Shown: positions 1-8,918, counted from the stretch's first letter. The stretch is DNA of 64,000 nucleotides from Chitinophagaceae bacterium (GCA_024508725.1 JANINS010000001.1:305837-369836), one strand, 5' to 3'. Notes: generated from the letters alone by a model not told the origin. Numbers and translations are program-made.

Positions 1-491
1 CTGATAGCCGTTGCTACTTCCATTTCTGTTCCACCCATTGACCTTTGCCATTGAATATTTCCGTTGGCATCAGTTTTAATGATCCAGCAATCCGTTGCTC
101 CCCGAAAGGCATTTACATCACCATCATTGCTTTTTGTATAACCGGCGATAATATATCCGCCATCAGTAGTTTGTTGTACATCGTAAGCACCATCGTCGTT
201 GCTGCCACCATACGTACGTTGCCATACCATGTTTCCATTTGCATTGAGCTTTACCAGCCATGCATCGCAAATGCCCTTATTCGTAGTGATGTTTCCATCG
301 GTAGAGAAAGTGATTCCTGCAACGATGTATCCTCCATCTGCAGTAGCACGTATTTTTTGTGCAGATTCAAAATCAGTTCCTCCAAAACTTTTCTTCCATT
401 GCGGTGAGATGACAGGAGGTTGTGCTACGATAACGTAACACGGCAAAAGCAATAATGCCAGGATAAGGGGTTTAAGGGACATGCAGCACAT
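1..491 (-). CDS. Secreted repeat protein, N-terminal part (cut by window start)
   Basis: The frame is open from an ATG at 491 (in-frame alternative at 482) to the window edge, so only about the first 163 residues are visible. The N-terminus has a basic start, a hydrophobic stretch rich in Leu/Ile/Val and an AQ junction, which reads as a type I signal peptide. The rest is made of repeats of about 55 residues with the pattern W-x-(K/R)-x-(F/Y/M)-G-G-(T/S)...DGGYI(V/I)AG...D.W..K.(N/D)ANGN..WQ. This is typical of large Bacteroidota surface proteins that often end in a type IX sorting domain, but the C-terminus is outside the window. The function is unknown; a surface or adhesion role is an inference from the family. 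Confidence 0.75.
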   Translation of the reverse strand, partial: MCCMSLKPLILALLLLPCYVIVAQPPVISPQWKKSFGGTDFESAQKIRATADGGYIVAGITFSTDGNITTNKGICDAWLVKLNANGNMVWQRTYGGSNDDGAYDVQQTTDGGYIIAGYTKSNDGDVNAFRGATDCWIIKTDANGNIQWQRSMGGTEMEVATAI

Positions 492-791
492 TTTTGGGTT
501 GTGATGCAAAATTGAGATATAGCGTTGCTTAACAACTTGTGAATGTTACACCAGCGGTGATATGTATGCATCGATGGCATTATAGATATAATGGAGAAGG
601 TTGTAATAATGAAAAGAGCCACCAACATCCTTTCCACTTTTAAAGTCGATGCCATTTTAGTAATTAACTGAGCATTTAATTTAATAGTTCACACCGATAA
701 TATAGCATAGCTTTACGTTCTACATCACAATCTCAACCTGTTTTCAGCTTTAGCAACACTGGTGACACTTTGATACAATCCAGCCAGTGTT
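492..791. other. Intergenic gap without a recognised gene
   Basis: About 300 bases separate the leftward secreted-protein gene from the rightward small gene at 792, so both promoters should lie here. A TAGCTTTA box near 709 differs by one base from the Bacteroidota -7 box TAnnTTTG and could serve the small gene, but no good -33 TTG is seen at the right distance. A leftward open frame in this stretch (425-655) overlaps the signal peptide of the secreted protein and resembles nothing recognisable. Confidence 0.4.
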
Positions 792-1076
792 ATGGAAACA
801 AGCATCAATTTCAATTTTAGGGGAAAACAATATTGTGCAGCGTATACGATCTGTAAGAGAGACAATCCTGTATATATTTATATCACCCTGATGGATGAAG
901 CATTAATAAAGGAATTTGGCGAAGAGATCGTTATGCATTCACAAAACGGAGCACTCCTGGTTGACCATATATTTACTGCACATCGTTACGAATTGTATAC
1001 TGCTATATTTAAATCTGTTGCTGCAGTAGAGCAGCTGGCAAATGACGAATTGAAAAGCAGCTCAATTGATGAATAA
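792..1076 (+). CDS. Small conserved protein, paralogue of the one at 30453-30707
   Basis: This 94-residue protein has no signal peptide or membrane segment. I do not recognise a named family. Its central part (IYITLMDEALIKEFGEEIVM, then HSQNGAL) aligns without gaps with YYWFVFDDDELIKQFGDSIA, then FHVRNGIL in the 84-residue product at 30453-30707, and both begin with a short beta-like segment F-x-F-x-x-(K)-x-Y. The pair is therefore a small family with two members in this window. Acidic residues and the conserved (D/E)-x-LIK-(E/Q)-FG-(E/D) core suggest a small soluble fold. The function is unknown. The gene stands alone, tail-to-tail with the nine-PAS protein gene. Confidence 0.7.
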   Translation: METSINFNFRGKQYCAAYTICKRDNPVYIYITLMDEALIKEFGEEIVMHSQNGALLVDHIFTAHRYELYTAIFKSVAAVEQLANDELKSSSIDE

Positions 1077-1150
1077 TTACGAGGAGTAATATTCGATACT
1101 TTCTTATCCTATTGGTTTTATAATTTAGTTTCAACTTACTTATTCTCTCA

Positions 1151-4100
1151 CTACACATTTTGCGAGACGCCATGTTTTAGTTCCAGTATTTTTTGCTCGG
1201 CTTCTTTTCGCTGCGTAATATCGAGTGTAGTGGTGGCAACACCATCATTTAGTTTCACTACAGATTGAGAGAACCATCCATTGAATTGTTCATGTACATA
1301 ATGCCGCTCACTCGTATCAGGTATTCCTGTTTCTGTCACTTTTTTAAATGTGTCGAAAATACCTTCCTTTATTACACCGGGATTATTTTGCAAAAGACTT
1401 TTACCAATCACATCTCCAAACACATTTTCGGCAGCCTGGTTATTTAATATCCATTTGAAATCAACGATGTCTCCCCTGTCATTTCGTACTGCTTCAAAAA
1501 CCTGTATCATCGCTAACGAACTGTTCATAGTAGCCTGCAGCAGTTCCTGGCTAGCCTTTATTTTAGCCTGGGTTTGTTGCCTTTCTGTTATATCCTGTAC
1601 CGTACCGCTTAGGGATAGAACCTTTCCATTATCATCAGCAAAAGACTGTATATGCCTTTCTAAAAAACGAACCTCGCCATCTGCTCTTATGATGCGGTGC
1701 GTAATGCTAATATTGCGGGCTTCACTCCTGCATTTGGCGTATTCTCTTGCTGTAAATTCAAGATCATCGGGATGGATAAAACACATCACCTTTTCCATAG
1801 TGATTGGTGCTTCGTTCTCCGGTACTAAGCCATGAATCCGGTACATTTCATCACTCCAGTAAATGATATCTGCAATTGCATTCCATTCAAAGCTGCCGAT
1901 ATGCCCAATGGCCTGAGCTTCTTTCAGTCGCCGATGCTCATCGTGCAGTTGCTGTTCTATTAGTTTGTTCTGAGTGATATCCTGTAATACGCTGATGATG
2001 TGCGTTACTTTTCCCTTCTTATCCCGCTGAAAAACCTTGCACCTGTTGCGTATCCATAAATATCTTTTGTGCCTGTTTAAAATGCGGTATTCGATCGTCT
2101 TCACCTCTTCATCACAAGCAAGCAACATAGATTCGTTGAAACCCAGCAAAGCTTTCCTGTCTTCAGGATGGATAAGCAGCAACCTACCTTCTACCTTCAT
2201 ACTTACCAGACGTTCTACAGGAATATCGATCCATTCAGCCAACCTGTTATTCACGTAAAAGGGTTCCTGTTTTTCCAGGTTGTATATCGTAATCGCATCA
2301 GGAGAAGCCTGGGCTGTTTGTTGCAATAATTTCTGGCTCTCTTCTATTCGTTTTTCGGCTTCTCTTCTTTCAGTTAAGTCGTGTATCAACCACAGCACAC
2401 CCGTTACTTCACCTTTCGTATTTTTTAAAGGAATAAGATGTGCCTCATGATAACCTTCTCTTTCCGTTTCTTTTGGTGCGATATAAACCACGTCTCCATT
2501 AAGGCATGTTCGCAGATCATCGTAAAAATTTTCTTTCTTTAACGAAGGGTAAAACTCTAAAATATTTTTCCCAATAACCTGTTCCTGCTTTATACCATAC
2601 TGTTGTTCGCACCGTTTATTCCATAATGTGTAATTGAGGTCTTTATCCAAAGCGATGATCCTTGTAAGTCCTCCGTCTACCAGGCTCTCAATAAAGTTCA
2701 GCCTGTTCTCTAACTGGGTTCTTAAAATAAACTCCTCTGTAACATCTCTCACCAAAGTAAGTACACCTACCACCTGGTTATTCTCATCTTTAACAGGTAT
2801 ATGATAGCGTTCAATATAACCTTTGTTCAATGGCGAGGTGATGTAGCTTTCTTTGATCATTTCACCTCTTAAAGCCCTTTTCAAATTGTCTATTATCTGC
2901 GGAACTTTCGACTGCGGAAATGCTTCAAAGAAATTCTTACCTATTACAGATTCCCTGCTAACGCCCTGTACTTTTTCTGCAGCTTTATTAAATTCTACAA
3001 TGGTGTTAGAAGTATTGGTAACTAATATCTGGTCAACAAGATTGTTGGTGAGCAACTTAATAAAACGTAGTTGCTCATCTATCCTCTGTTTCAATAATAC
3101 TTCATCCGTTACATCCTCTGTTGTGCCGATCATAATACGTTCACCGGCAGCATCCATGTATAGTTTATTTCTTCCCCGTATATATCTCAGTTCTCCGTCA
3201 GCCCGGTATATGCGATACTCAACATTATGCGAAACACCCGTTTGCTGCATCAACGTTGGCACCTGCTTCAGCATTTGCAGGTCATCGGGATGAAAGTATT
3301 TATGGAAAGATTCATATCCCGGTCTTACAGATTGAGGTTTCAGCCCATAAATACGGTAGATATTGTCGGAATAGAAAATGTCGTTCGTATCCAGGTTCCA
3401 TCGCCAGGTACCGATACTGGCAGTTTGTTCTGCCTGGGTAAATGTTTCATTTTGTATACTGAGTTCCTTGTTTAGCTTTTCAAGTTGCGCAGCCATCAAC
3501 TGCTGTTCAGTAACATCCTGCATCACACCGATCATCACCTGTTCACCATCGGCATTGTTCAATATCCTGGCAGTTTGGTGAATATACCTGAGCTTTCCAT
3601 CCTGCCGTACAATCCTGAAGTTGAGATCAGGAAGCACCCGTTCATCAAAAGCTTTGCGTATCGCTTCTTTGATCTTAGGCTGTTCTTCACCATATGTAAA
3701 AGGGATAAAGGCCTCCAACCCTACATCTATTGAGTGGGGTTTTATTCCATAGAGCCGATAAAGATTGTCAGAGTAATAAGTTTCTCTTGTTTCAAGGTTT
3801 ACCTGCCACGTACCAAAGGATGCGATCTGTTCTGTATGCCTGAAATGTTTGTTTTGAATATCGAGTGTTTCGTTGCTGTTCTTTAACCGGATCTCGAGTT
3901 GTTTCTGCTCTGTAACATCCTGGGTAATGCCGGTAAGATATTCTTCACCGGTTAATCCTCTTGTTACTTCACTTATTATCCTTAGATGTCTTAGTTCACC
4001 ATCCTGCCGTACGATCCTGTATTCTATATGTAATGGCAGTTTGTTGCGATAAGCTGCATCAGAGGCGAATATCACTGCTTCTTTATCTTCCGGATGAATA

Positions 4101-4699
4101 AAACCGGTAAATGTGTTGAGGTGTGCCGAAAGGCTTTGGGGGGCAATTCCGTGTAAACGATAATAGTTGTCTGAATAGAAAGCAGTGTGTGCATTCAGGT
4201 CGATCTTCCATGTAGCCGTTCTTGCTGCCTGTTCTGCTTTTTGATAGGTCTTTAATTGCAGGTCGAGTTCATCGGCATAATCCCTAAGAACATTAATGGC
4301 TTGTTTCTCTGAGGTAACATCTTTGCAGCAACCTTGTGCAATTCTCTCCCCATCTGGCTGCTCAAATGTATCGCCAAGAAAATGAAGATGGCGAATCTCG
4401 TCCGAGGTGGTCAGTATCTTAAAATAAAAATCAACCTTTTCGCCTTGTCGTAATTCGTCCCATTTTTTGTTCACAGCAGCGATATCTGATGGATGCACCA
4501 CATTATTCACCTCTTCGATCCCCACGGTTCGGTCAGTTGAAACAGGCAGGTCGAAAATGGAGAAAAGGTTATCCGTAAAAAAGAAACGTTCGGATATTGC
4601 ATCCCACTGCCAGCAGCCCATATCGCAGAGCTGTAAAGCATTTTCTAATAATAGCAGGCGTTTTGAGTTAAGGTTCTGCATCTCTCGTGTGCGAAACAT
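1151..4699 (-). CDS. Nine-module PAS/PAC sensor protein lacking a kinase domain
   Basis: The protein has 1182 residues and consists of nine consecutive PAS-PAC modules of about 115-125 residues. Each is closed by the PAC motif (K/Q/E/R/H/L)D(V/I/L)T, for example QDVTEQKQ, QDVTEQQL, HDLTERRE, QDITERQQ and LDITQRKE, which I count nine times. Most modules carry the PAS_3 signature G-x-W-x-x-(N/D) ... YSDNxYRxxG ... HPxD ... EYRIxRxDGELR. PAS folds sense small ligands, redox state or light. The chain stops right after the ninth PAC linker (KEAEQKILELKHGVSQNV), where a HisKA or other output domain normally follows. No HisKA, HATPase, GGDEF or receiver domain is seen in it or immediately downstream. 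A second start at Met7 is possible. It may be a truncated kinase or a sensory partner acting through another protein. Confidence 0.85.
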   Translation of the reverse strand: MFRTREMQNLNSKRLLLLENALQLCDMGCWQWDAISERFFFTDNLFSIFDLPVSTDRTVGIEEVNNVVHPSDIAAVNKKWDELRQGEKVDFYFKILTTSDEIRHLHFLGDTFEQPDGERIAQGCCKDVTSEKQAINVLRDYADELDLQLKTYQKAEQAARTATWKIDLNAHTAFYSDNYYRLHGIAPQSLSAHLNTFTGFIHPEDKEAVIFASDAAYRNKLPLHIEYRIVRQDGELRHLRIISEVTRGLTGEEYLTGITQDVTEQKQLEIRLKNSNETLDIQNKHFRHTEQIASFGTWQVNLETRETYYSDNLYRLYGIKPHSIDVGLEAFIPFTYGEEQPKIKEAIRKAFDERVLPDLNFRIVRQDGKLRYIHQTARILNNADGEQVMIGVMQDVTEQQLMAAQLEKLNKELSIQNETFTQAEQTASIGTWRWNLDTNDIFYSDNIYRIYGLKPQSVRPGYESFHKYFHPDDLQMLKQVPTLMQQTGVSHNVEYRIYRADGELRYIRGRNKLYMDAAGERIMIGTTEDVTDEVLLKQRIDEQLRFIKLLTNNLVDQILVTNTSNTIVEFNKAAEKVQGVSRESVIGKNFFEAFPQSKVPQIIDNLKRALRGEMIKESYITSPLNKGYIERYHIPVKDENNQVVGVLTLVRDVTEEFILRTQLENRLNFIESLVDGGLTRIIALDKDLNYTLWNKRCEQQYGIKQEQVIGKNILEFYPSLKKENFYDDLRTCLNGDVVYIAPKETEREGYHEAHLIPLKNTKGEVTGVLWLIHDLTERREAEKRIEESQKLLQQTAQASPDAITIYNLEKQEPFYVNNRLAEWIDIPVERLVSMKVEGRLLLIHPEDRKALLGFNESMLLACDEEVKTIEYRILNRHKRYLWIRNRCKVFQRDKKGKVTHIISVLQDITQNKLIEQQLHDEHRRLKEAQAIGHIGSFEWNAIADIIYWSDEMYRIHGLVPENEAPITMEKVMCFIHPDDLEFTAREYAKCRSEARNISITHRIIRADGEVRFLERHIQSFADDNGKVLSLSGTVQDITERQQTQAKIKASQELLQATMNSSLAMIQVFEAVRNDRGDIVDFKWILNNQAAENVFGDVIGKSLLQNNPGVIKEGIFDTFKKVTETGIPDTSERHYVHEQFNGWFSQSVVKLNDGVATTTLDITQRKEAEQKILELKHGVSQNV

Positions 4700-4960
4700 G
4701 GCTGTTTAAGGTACTAAAAACGGATGTGTTTAGGCTAGTATGCTTGTTTAACCAATTATCTTTTACAATTCAACGACAATAATCTGGTATAAGACGAATT
4801 CTAAAGCTTCTGTCAGAAGTTAAAGTTATGCACATTGCTTATTCTTTTATGCTTCTACATATGCTTTTTGGGATGTGAATAATTACGCTTCAACACCTTG
4901 GTTTGCAGGCATGTTCTTTTCGAACATATGCTTTATACGCTAACATTAAATCTTTAATCT

Positions 4961-5152
4961 ATGATCGAGAATTTGACCAACAGCCAACCAGATGTTGCAA
5001 AAAAATCAGGTAAGTCAAGAAGAGGTTTTGCATCAATGGACAAAGAACGTCACAAACTTGTATCGAGTAAGGGAGGAAAAGCGGTACGCAGTACTTATTT
5101 AAGCCGTACGGCAAATCCAACGCCTGAAACAAGTAATTCACCCGTTAATTAA
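4961..5152 (+). CDS. KGG-motif stress protein (GsiB/YciG-like)
   Basis: This 63-residue, basic, Gly/Ser/Lys-rich protein has one copy of the stress-induced KGG repeat (RRGFASMDKERHKLVSSKGGKA, residues about 20-41; in the family GFASMD.E....IASKGGKA). Proteins of this family are small and hydrophilic and are linked to general, acid or desiccation stress in other bacteria. The rest of the chain is probably disordered. The gene is monocistronic and is followed by a good intrinsic terminator at 5181-5205. Its location between stress-type genes agrees with the assignment. Confidence 0.8.
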   Translation: MIENLTNSQPDVAKKSGKSRRGFASMDKERHKLVSSKGGKAVRSTYLSRTANPTPETSNSPVN

Positions 5153-5180
5153 GTGGCTGTTTTACAGCATAAGTTGATAG

Positions 5181-5205
5181 ATCCCGCTTGTATAGCGGGA
5201 TTTTT
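5181..5205 (+). terminator. Intrinsic terminator of the KGG gene
   Basis: Stem ATCCCGC / GCGGGAT with loop ttgtata, followed by TTTTT. It lies 28 bases after the stop codon. Confidence 0.85.
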
Positions 5206-5348
5206 GCTTCTTCTTATATCACCTCCGCAGCTATTGCTTTTTATACGAGACGTTCACATCTAACAAAACATTAGCGGCATCTTTCCGCAATAAATTAGAT
5301 ATACCGGGCTTATTAGTCGACCTTTACCGCCTTACTAATACAACCGTC

Positions 5349-5708
5349 ATGTACACACAAACCTGGTCTAAGTTCCTCCCTGTTATTCGTATTATGCTGA
5401 AAAGAGCTGTTGCTGCACCTCAAATGCTTGAGTTGAACCGCACAGATTTCGATAAAGCCGGGGGAGGCAAAAAAGCCGGATTTCGTTTTACGGTTGAACT
5501 AACCAACGCAAAACTTCAGAACAAGATCACTTCTCCTGTAGCCCAGGATCTGCTGTTTGTTTTACAGCAGGATGCAGCTACTGTAGCCATACTTTCGAAC
5601 AGGTCGTATACATTGGATCTGAATCCAAAATGTGAGCTTAGCCTGAGATGTACTTCAGTTGCAGAAGAAACGTTAGTCGTTTCAGAAGAATTAGTCGTTG
5701 CCGAATAA
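5349..5708 (+). CDS. Hypothetical protein, 119 residues
   Basis: I do not recognise a family. The chain starts MYTQTWSKFLPVIRIMLKRA, continues through a basic Gly/Lys stretch (AGGGKKAGFRFTVEL, about residues 37-51) and ends in beta-like segments with alternating hydrophobic residues and a Val/Glu-rich tail. No signal peptide or membrane helix is evident. Codon use looks like that of neighbouring genes and the frame is clean, so it is likely a real gene. It is followed after 16 bases by the small gene at 5725 on the same strand, and the two probably form one transcript. Confidence 0.6.
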   Translation: MYTQTWSKFLPVIRIMLKRAVAAPQMLELNRTDFDKAGGGKKAGFRFTVELTNAKLQNKITSPVAQDLLFVLQQDAATVAILSNRSYTLDLNPKCELSLRCTSVAEETLVVSEELVVAE

Positions 5709-5724
5709 TTTTTGAACACGACAG

Positions 5725-5919
5725 ATGAACGACGACGAATCATTACAAGGCGATACACAGCAAGTCAGAAACCAATTGAAGGAAGAGCAAGACAAGTATG
5801 TGCTTGCCATTACAGGTGGTAAAGACCAGGCCGAATTAAAAAAGATCAGGGAGCGGATCGTTGTGCTGCAAAAGCAACTTGATAATATGACCGCTGGTGG
5901 TGGCTACAGAGGTCTATAG
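5725..5919 (+). CDS. Small helical protein, 64 residues
   Basis: A short soluble protein whose middle (residues 15-55) is rich in Lys, Glu, Gln and Leu with heptad-like spacing, so probably a coiled coil, followed by a Gly-rich tail (TAGGGYRGL). It resembles the 60-residue product at 23623-23805: both share the pattern Y-(V/L)-x-A-(I/V)-x-x-G-K-x-x-x-E-L-(K/R)-x-I followed by a Leu/Val heptad helix. This may be a small family of helical-hairpin proteins. No function is known. It follows the gene at 5349 closely. Confidence 0.6.
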   Translation: MNDDESLQGDTQQVRNQLKEEQDKYVLAITGGKDQAELKKIRERIVVLQKQLDNMTAGGGYRGL

Positions 5920-6062
5920 TTTCATCATCCTTGAATCACTTCGGTAATTTTATACATTGTGGTTACGCTAAATCCGGACAAATCCGGATTAGTCGCTATT
6001 CCACTCTAGAGGAGTTTCCAACATCAAAGTAGTTTACACTCACTTCTTTGTAAGTTTAACCC

Positions 6063-6974
6063 ATGGCTACAGTATTAATCACCGGTGGAACCGGTTTGGT
6101 GGGTACACAATTTACGGATGAACTGCTTAACAAGGGTTATGATGTGATCGTTCTTACCCGTAAAGCAAGACAAAGCTCTATCCCTAATATAAGTTATGCT
6201 GTTTGGGATGTAGAGAAAGGAATTATTGATGCTGAAGCCATCAGCAAAGCAGACCATATCGTACATCTTGCCGGGGCAGGAGTAGCAGACAAACGCTGGA
6301 CAGCAGAACGTAAACAAGAAATCGTTGATAGCCGAACCAAAAGTGCTGCGCTTATTGTAAAAGCTTTGAATGATGTTCCCAACCAGGTGAAAACTGTTGT
6401 GAGTGCTTCTGCTATTGGATGGTATGGACCAGATACTGCAGAAAGCAAAAGACGGGGTTTTAGGGAAGATGAAAAAGCAGACACTCACTTTCTTGGTGAG
6501 ACCTGCAGGTTGTGGGAAGAGAGTATTTCACCCGTAGAGAGCCTTGGCAAAAGACTCGTGAAATTCAGGATCGGGATTGTGCTGTCAGAAAAAGGTGGTG
6601 CGTTGAAAGAGTTCATGAAGCCCATAAGATTTGGCACCGCAGCAATACTAAGCAAAGGTTCTCAAGTGATCAGCTGGATACATGTAGAAGATCTCTGCCG
6701 CATGTTCATGTTTGCCATAGAACATGAGCAAATGAGAGGAGTGTACAATGCAGTAGCACCACATCCTGTTACCAATAAAGAACTCACTTTACAACTGGCA
6801 CAAAACCTTAGGGGAAAATTCTATATACCTGTTCATGTTCCTGCATTTGCACTGAAGCTTGCTCTCGGAGAAATGAGCGTAGAAGTATTGAAAAGTGCAA
6901 CGGTGAGTAATGAAAAGATAAAAGCAGAAGGGTTTACTTATCTCTATCCAACAATTGATGCCGCATTGAAATAA
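6063..6974 (+). CDS. TIGR01777 family NAD(P)-binding epimerase-like protein (YfcH/SDR39U1 type)
   Basis: A 303-residue atypical short-chain dehydrogenase. The Rossmann glycine motif is at the N-terminus (VLITGGTGLVGTQF, residues 4-17). The family landmarks VHLAGAGVADKRWT (residues about 67-80), SASAIGWYG (about 113-121), FRIGIVLSEKGGAL and the C-terminal NAVAPHPVTNKE, (V)LKSATVSNEKIKAEGF are all present. The length matches the family (about 295-310). These proteins bind NADP(H), but their physiological substrate is not established. The gene is alone on its strand and ends in a symmetrical terminator shared with the leftward ABC genes. Confidence 0.9.
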   Translation: MATVLITGGTGLVGTQFTDELLNKGYDVIVLTRKARQSSIPNISYAVWDVEKGIIDAEAISKADHIVHLAGAGVADKRWTAERKQEIVDSRTKSAALIVKALNDVPNQVKTVVSASAIGWYGPDTAESKRRGFREDEKADTHFLGETCRLWEESISPVESLGKRLVKFRIGIVLSEKGGALKEFMKPIRFGTAAILSKGSQVISWIHVEDLCRMFMFAIEHEQMRGVYNAVAPHPVTNKELTLQLAQNLRGKFYIPVHVPAFALKLALGEMSVEVLKSATVSNEKIKAEGFTYLYPTIDAALK

Positions 6975-7000
6975 AAAGAGCTGTCAAACGACAGCTCTTT
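6975..7000. terminator. Bidirectional intrinsic terminator
   Basis: Perfect 11-bp stem AAAGAGCTGTC / GACAGCTCTTT with loop AAAC. A-rich on the left and T-rich on the right, it can end both the epimerase transcript and the leftward ABC transporter transcript, whose stop codon is at 7003-7005. Confidence 0.85.
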
Positions 7001-7002
7001 GT

Positions 7003-7812
7003 TTATAGATCGTCGGTTTTAAACTTTCGATATATGATCAAAAGATATAAAGCTATATATCCAATACAAGTCATAAGAATGTATTTCACCTCAGGCTTAG
7101 GAAAAAACTCTTTTTGTCCTCTTTCAAACAATGGGGCACTAATCAAACCATCGGCACTTTCTACAGGAAGAAAATAGCCTGTATTGTACACGTAACGTTT
7201 GAACACAAAGAATAAAACAAACTCCAATATCACCACATAAATAAAATACACACCTATTGAAATTCCGCTTCTTCTAAAAAGAACACTTATCAGCAAAGCA
7301 AAAAAACAATAGTTTAAAGACTGGATAAAGGAGTATCCAATAAAAAGTAATCTTTCAAAACTTAAAGGCTTATCTCCAGTATAACCAAATGCCAATGCTG
7401 TTACCCCAACAAGTAAAGTTGAAATAAGGGAAATGATAATAACAGTTAATATTTTAGAAGAGATAAACTCATATCGGGTTAAGCCATCAATTAAATTCTG
7501 CCGATGTGTTTTATAGCTATACTCATTTGTAAAAAGTATTACAGTTAGCAGTCCTGGAATAATAAGTAAGTAGCTTGAAGTTTGTGCTACCATTTGCCAA
7601 ACCTGCGGAAAGGAATAAGGTGGATTTCCTAAAATGAACTTCAGCATAGCACTGCTTGGATTCTTTTTAGCTTCTGCACCCCAGATCATTCCTTGTATTT
7701 CATGCGTAATGTAATTGGCTCCGATAATACCAATAAGATATAGTATAAAGATGATCCAGAATGTGCGATAGTTCTTTACTTTAAGCCATTCCAGTTTTAT
7801 TAAGTGTAACAT
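7003..7812 (-). CDS. ABC transporter permease, ABC-2 type
   Basis: I chose the ATG at 7812 (MLHLIKLEWLKVKNYRTFW), since bacitracin/NatB-like ABC-2 permeases begin with such a basic amphipathic helix. The longer frame to 7863 adds an atypical segment. The 269-residue protein has about six hydrophobic helices (residues about 20-40, 85-110, 130-155, 165-185, 195-215, 240-260) and an extracytoplasmic loop after the first. It lies 80 bases downstream of its ATPase at 7893-8798 and should form the membrane half of an exporter. The substrate is unknown; efflux of a lipid or peptide, or antibiotic self-protection, are common roles in the family. Confidence 0.85.
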   Translation of the reverse strand: MLHLIKLEWLKVKNYRTFWIIFILYLIGIIGANYITHEIQGMIWGAEAKKNPSSAMLKFILGNPPYSFPQVWQMVAQTSSYLLIIPGLLTVILFTNEYSYKTHRQNLIDGLTRYEFISSKILTVIIISLISTLLVGVTALAFGYTGDKPLSFERLLFIGYSFIQSLNYCFFALLISVLFRRSGISIGVYFIYVVILEFVLFFVFKRYVYNTGYFLPVESADGLISAPLFERGQKEFFPKPEVKYILMTCIGYIALYLLIIYRKFKTDDL

Positions 7813-7832
7813 TTCTTTCTTGTTTAATAGTA

Positions 7833-7868
7833 GTACAAAAGATGAACGGAGCGTCGCAAGCAAAGCTT
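7833..7868 (+). repeat. Degenerate copy of the GTACAAG/GCGACGC intergenic element (copy A)
   Basis: GTACAA, a 10-base spacer, then GAGCGTCGCAAGCAAAGCTT. The 3' part matches the copy at 58455-58482 (GCGACGCAAGCAAAGCTA) except at the centre of the dyad. It lies between the ATPase and permease genes, opposite in orientation to them, and is the weakest member of the family. Confidence 0.35.
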
Positions 7869-7892
7869 TATGCTTGCACCGGTGTTGGTTAC

Positions 7893-8798
7893 CTAACGAT
7901 CACTCACTTTTCCGGTTAGTTCAAAGAATTTAGATTCGAGGCTCTTCTTTTTTAACTGGAGATGATTTAGCACAACACCGTTATTGAAACAGTATTGATT
8001 CACCTCATCCAGCTTTGCTGTACCCATAGGATAAAAGAGTTGTACATTATTATCATGTCTTTGAATACCGGAAAAACCGTTCATGTTTTTTAGCAGCTGC
8101 TCTAACCTGTTAAGATCTGATGCAGACACTTCAACAATATCCTCATTCACCAATACTTCATCTACATGCCCTGCAGCAAGTAATTCTCCTTTCTTTAAAA
8201 TGGCAACATGCGTACACACCTTTTCCACTTCATCTAACAGGTGGCTGGCCATAATGATGGTCTTACCTTCGCTTGCCAGTTTTTTGATCAGCTCACGGAT
8301 CTCTGCAATACCAACGGGATCTAATCCATTGGTAGGCTCGTCGAAGATCAACACATCGGGATTGCCGAGCAATGCAGCAGCGATCGCCAGTCTTTGTTTC
8401 ATTCCCAAAGAATAAGTGCTGAACTTGCTTTTCTTTCGCTGGTGCAGGTTTACTTTTTCCAATACTGCATCGATATCTCCATAGCCTTTGCCTTTGATCG
8501 ATGCATTGATGCGAAGATTTCTTTCACCTGACAGGTAATGAAAGAAGTTGGGCGTCTCAAGCAAGGTTCCAATGCCTTTTCTAACATCGGCAGATGGCGG
8601 TTGCCCCATCAATTCGAAACTTCCTGCAGTTGGCTTAAGAATGTCGAGGATAATGCCGAGTAAAGTTGTTTTCCCGCTACCGTTTGGTCCGAGTATACCG
8701 AATACACAACCTGGCGGAACATCGAACGAAACATTGTTCAGGGCTTGTATTCTTCCATAACGTTTGGAGATACCTTTCAAAGAGAGCACAGTATTCAC
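7893..8798 (-). CDS. ABC transporter ATP-binding protein
   Basis: A 301-residue ATPase with Walker A GPNGSGKTT (about residues 38-46), the signature YSLGMKQRLAIAAALL, Walker B VLIFDEPTNGLDP and the switch His in IIMASHLLDEVE. The C-terminal 80 residues are a variable extension as in bacitracin or NatA-like exporters. Translation seems to start at GTG 8798 (reads VNTVLSLKGISKRYG), as no ATG lies in a suitable place. It pairs with the permease at 7003-7812. A 170-base leader upstream carries intergenic element copy B. Confidence 0.93.
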   Translation of the reverse strand: MNTVLSLKGISKRYGRIQALNNVSFDVPPGCVFGILGPNGSGKTTLLGIILDILKPTAGSFELMGQPPSADVRKGIGTLLETPNFFHYLSGERNLRINASIKGKGYGDIDAVLEKVNLHQRKKSKFSTYSLGMKQRLAIAAALLGNPDVLIFDEPTNGLDPVGIAEIRELIKKLASEGKTIIMASHLLDEVEKVCTHVAILKKGELLAAGHVDEVLVNEDIVEVSASDLNRLEQLLKNMNGFSGIQRHDNNVQLFYPMGTAKLDEVNQYCFNNGVVLNHLQLKKKSLESKFFELTGKVSDR

Positions 8799-8918
8799 AG
8801 TTGATCTGTTTGGTTAAAGTGAAAATAGAAATTTTTGTCTTCAACCCTGAAGTTTTATTGACGAACTGGCTGATTAGTGGTATGAAATATTAGTGGTAGC
8901 CAGCGATATTGCAAATAG

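Noticed and set aside
425-655. Leftward frame of 76 residues beginning MASTLKVERMLVALFII
   Set aside because: It overlaps the signal peptide of the secreted repeat protein on the same strand in another frame and has no domain-like pattern after the hydrophobic start.
1350-1835. Rightward frame of 161 residues opposite the nine-PAS gene
   Set aside because: Antisense to a clear PAS coding region; Ser/Cys/Leu-rich composition typical of antisense frames.
6075-6488. Leftward frame of 137 residues opposite the epimerase gene
   Set aside because: Antisense to a strongly conserved coding region with no recognisable motif.
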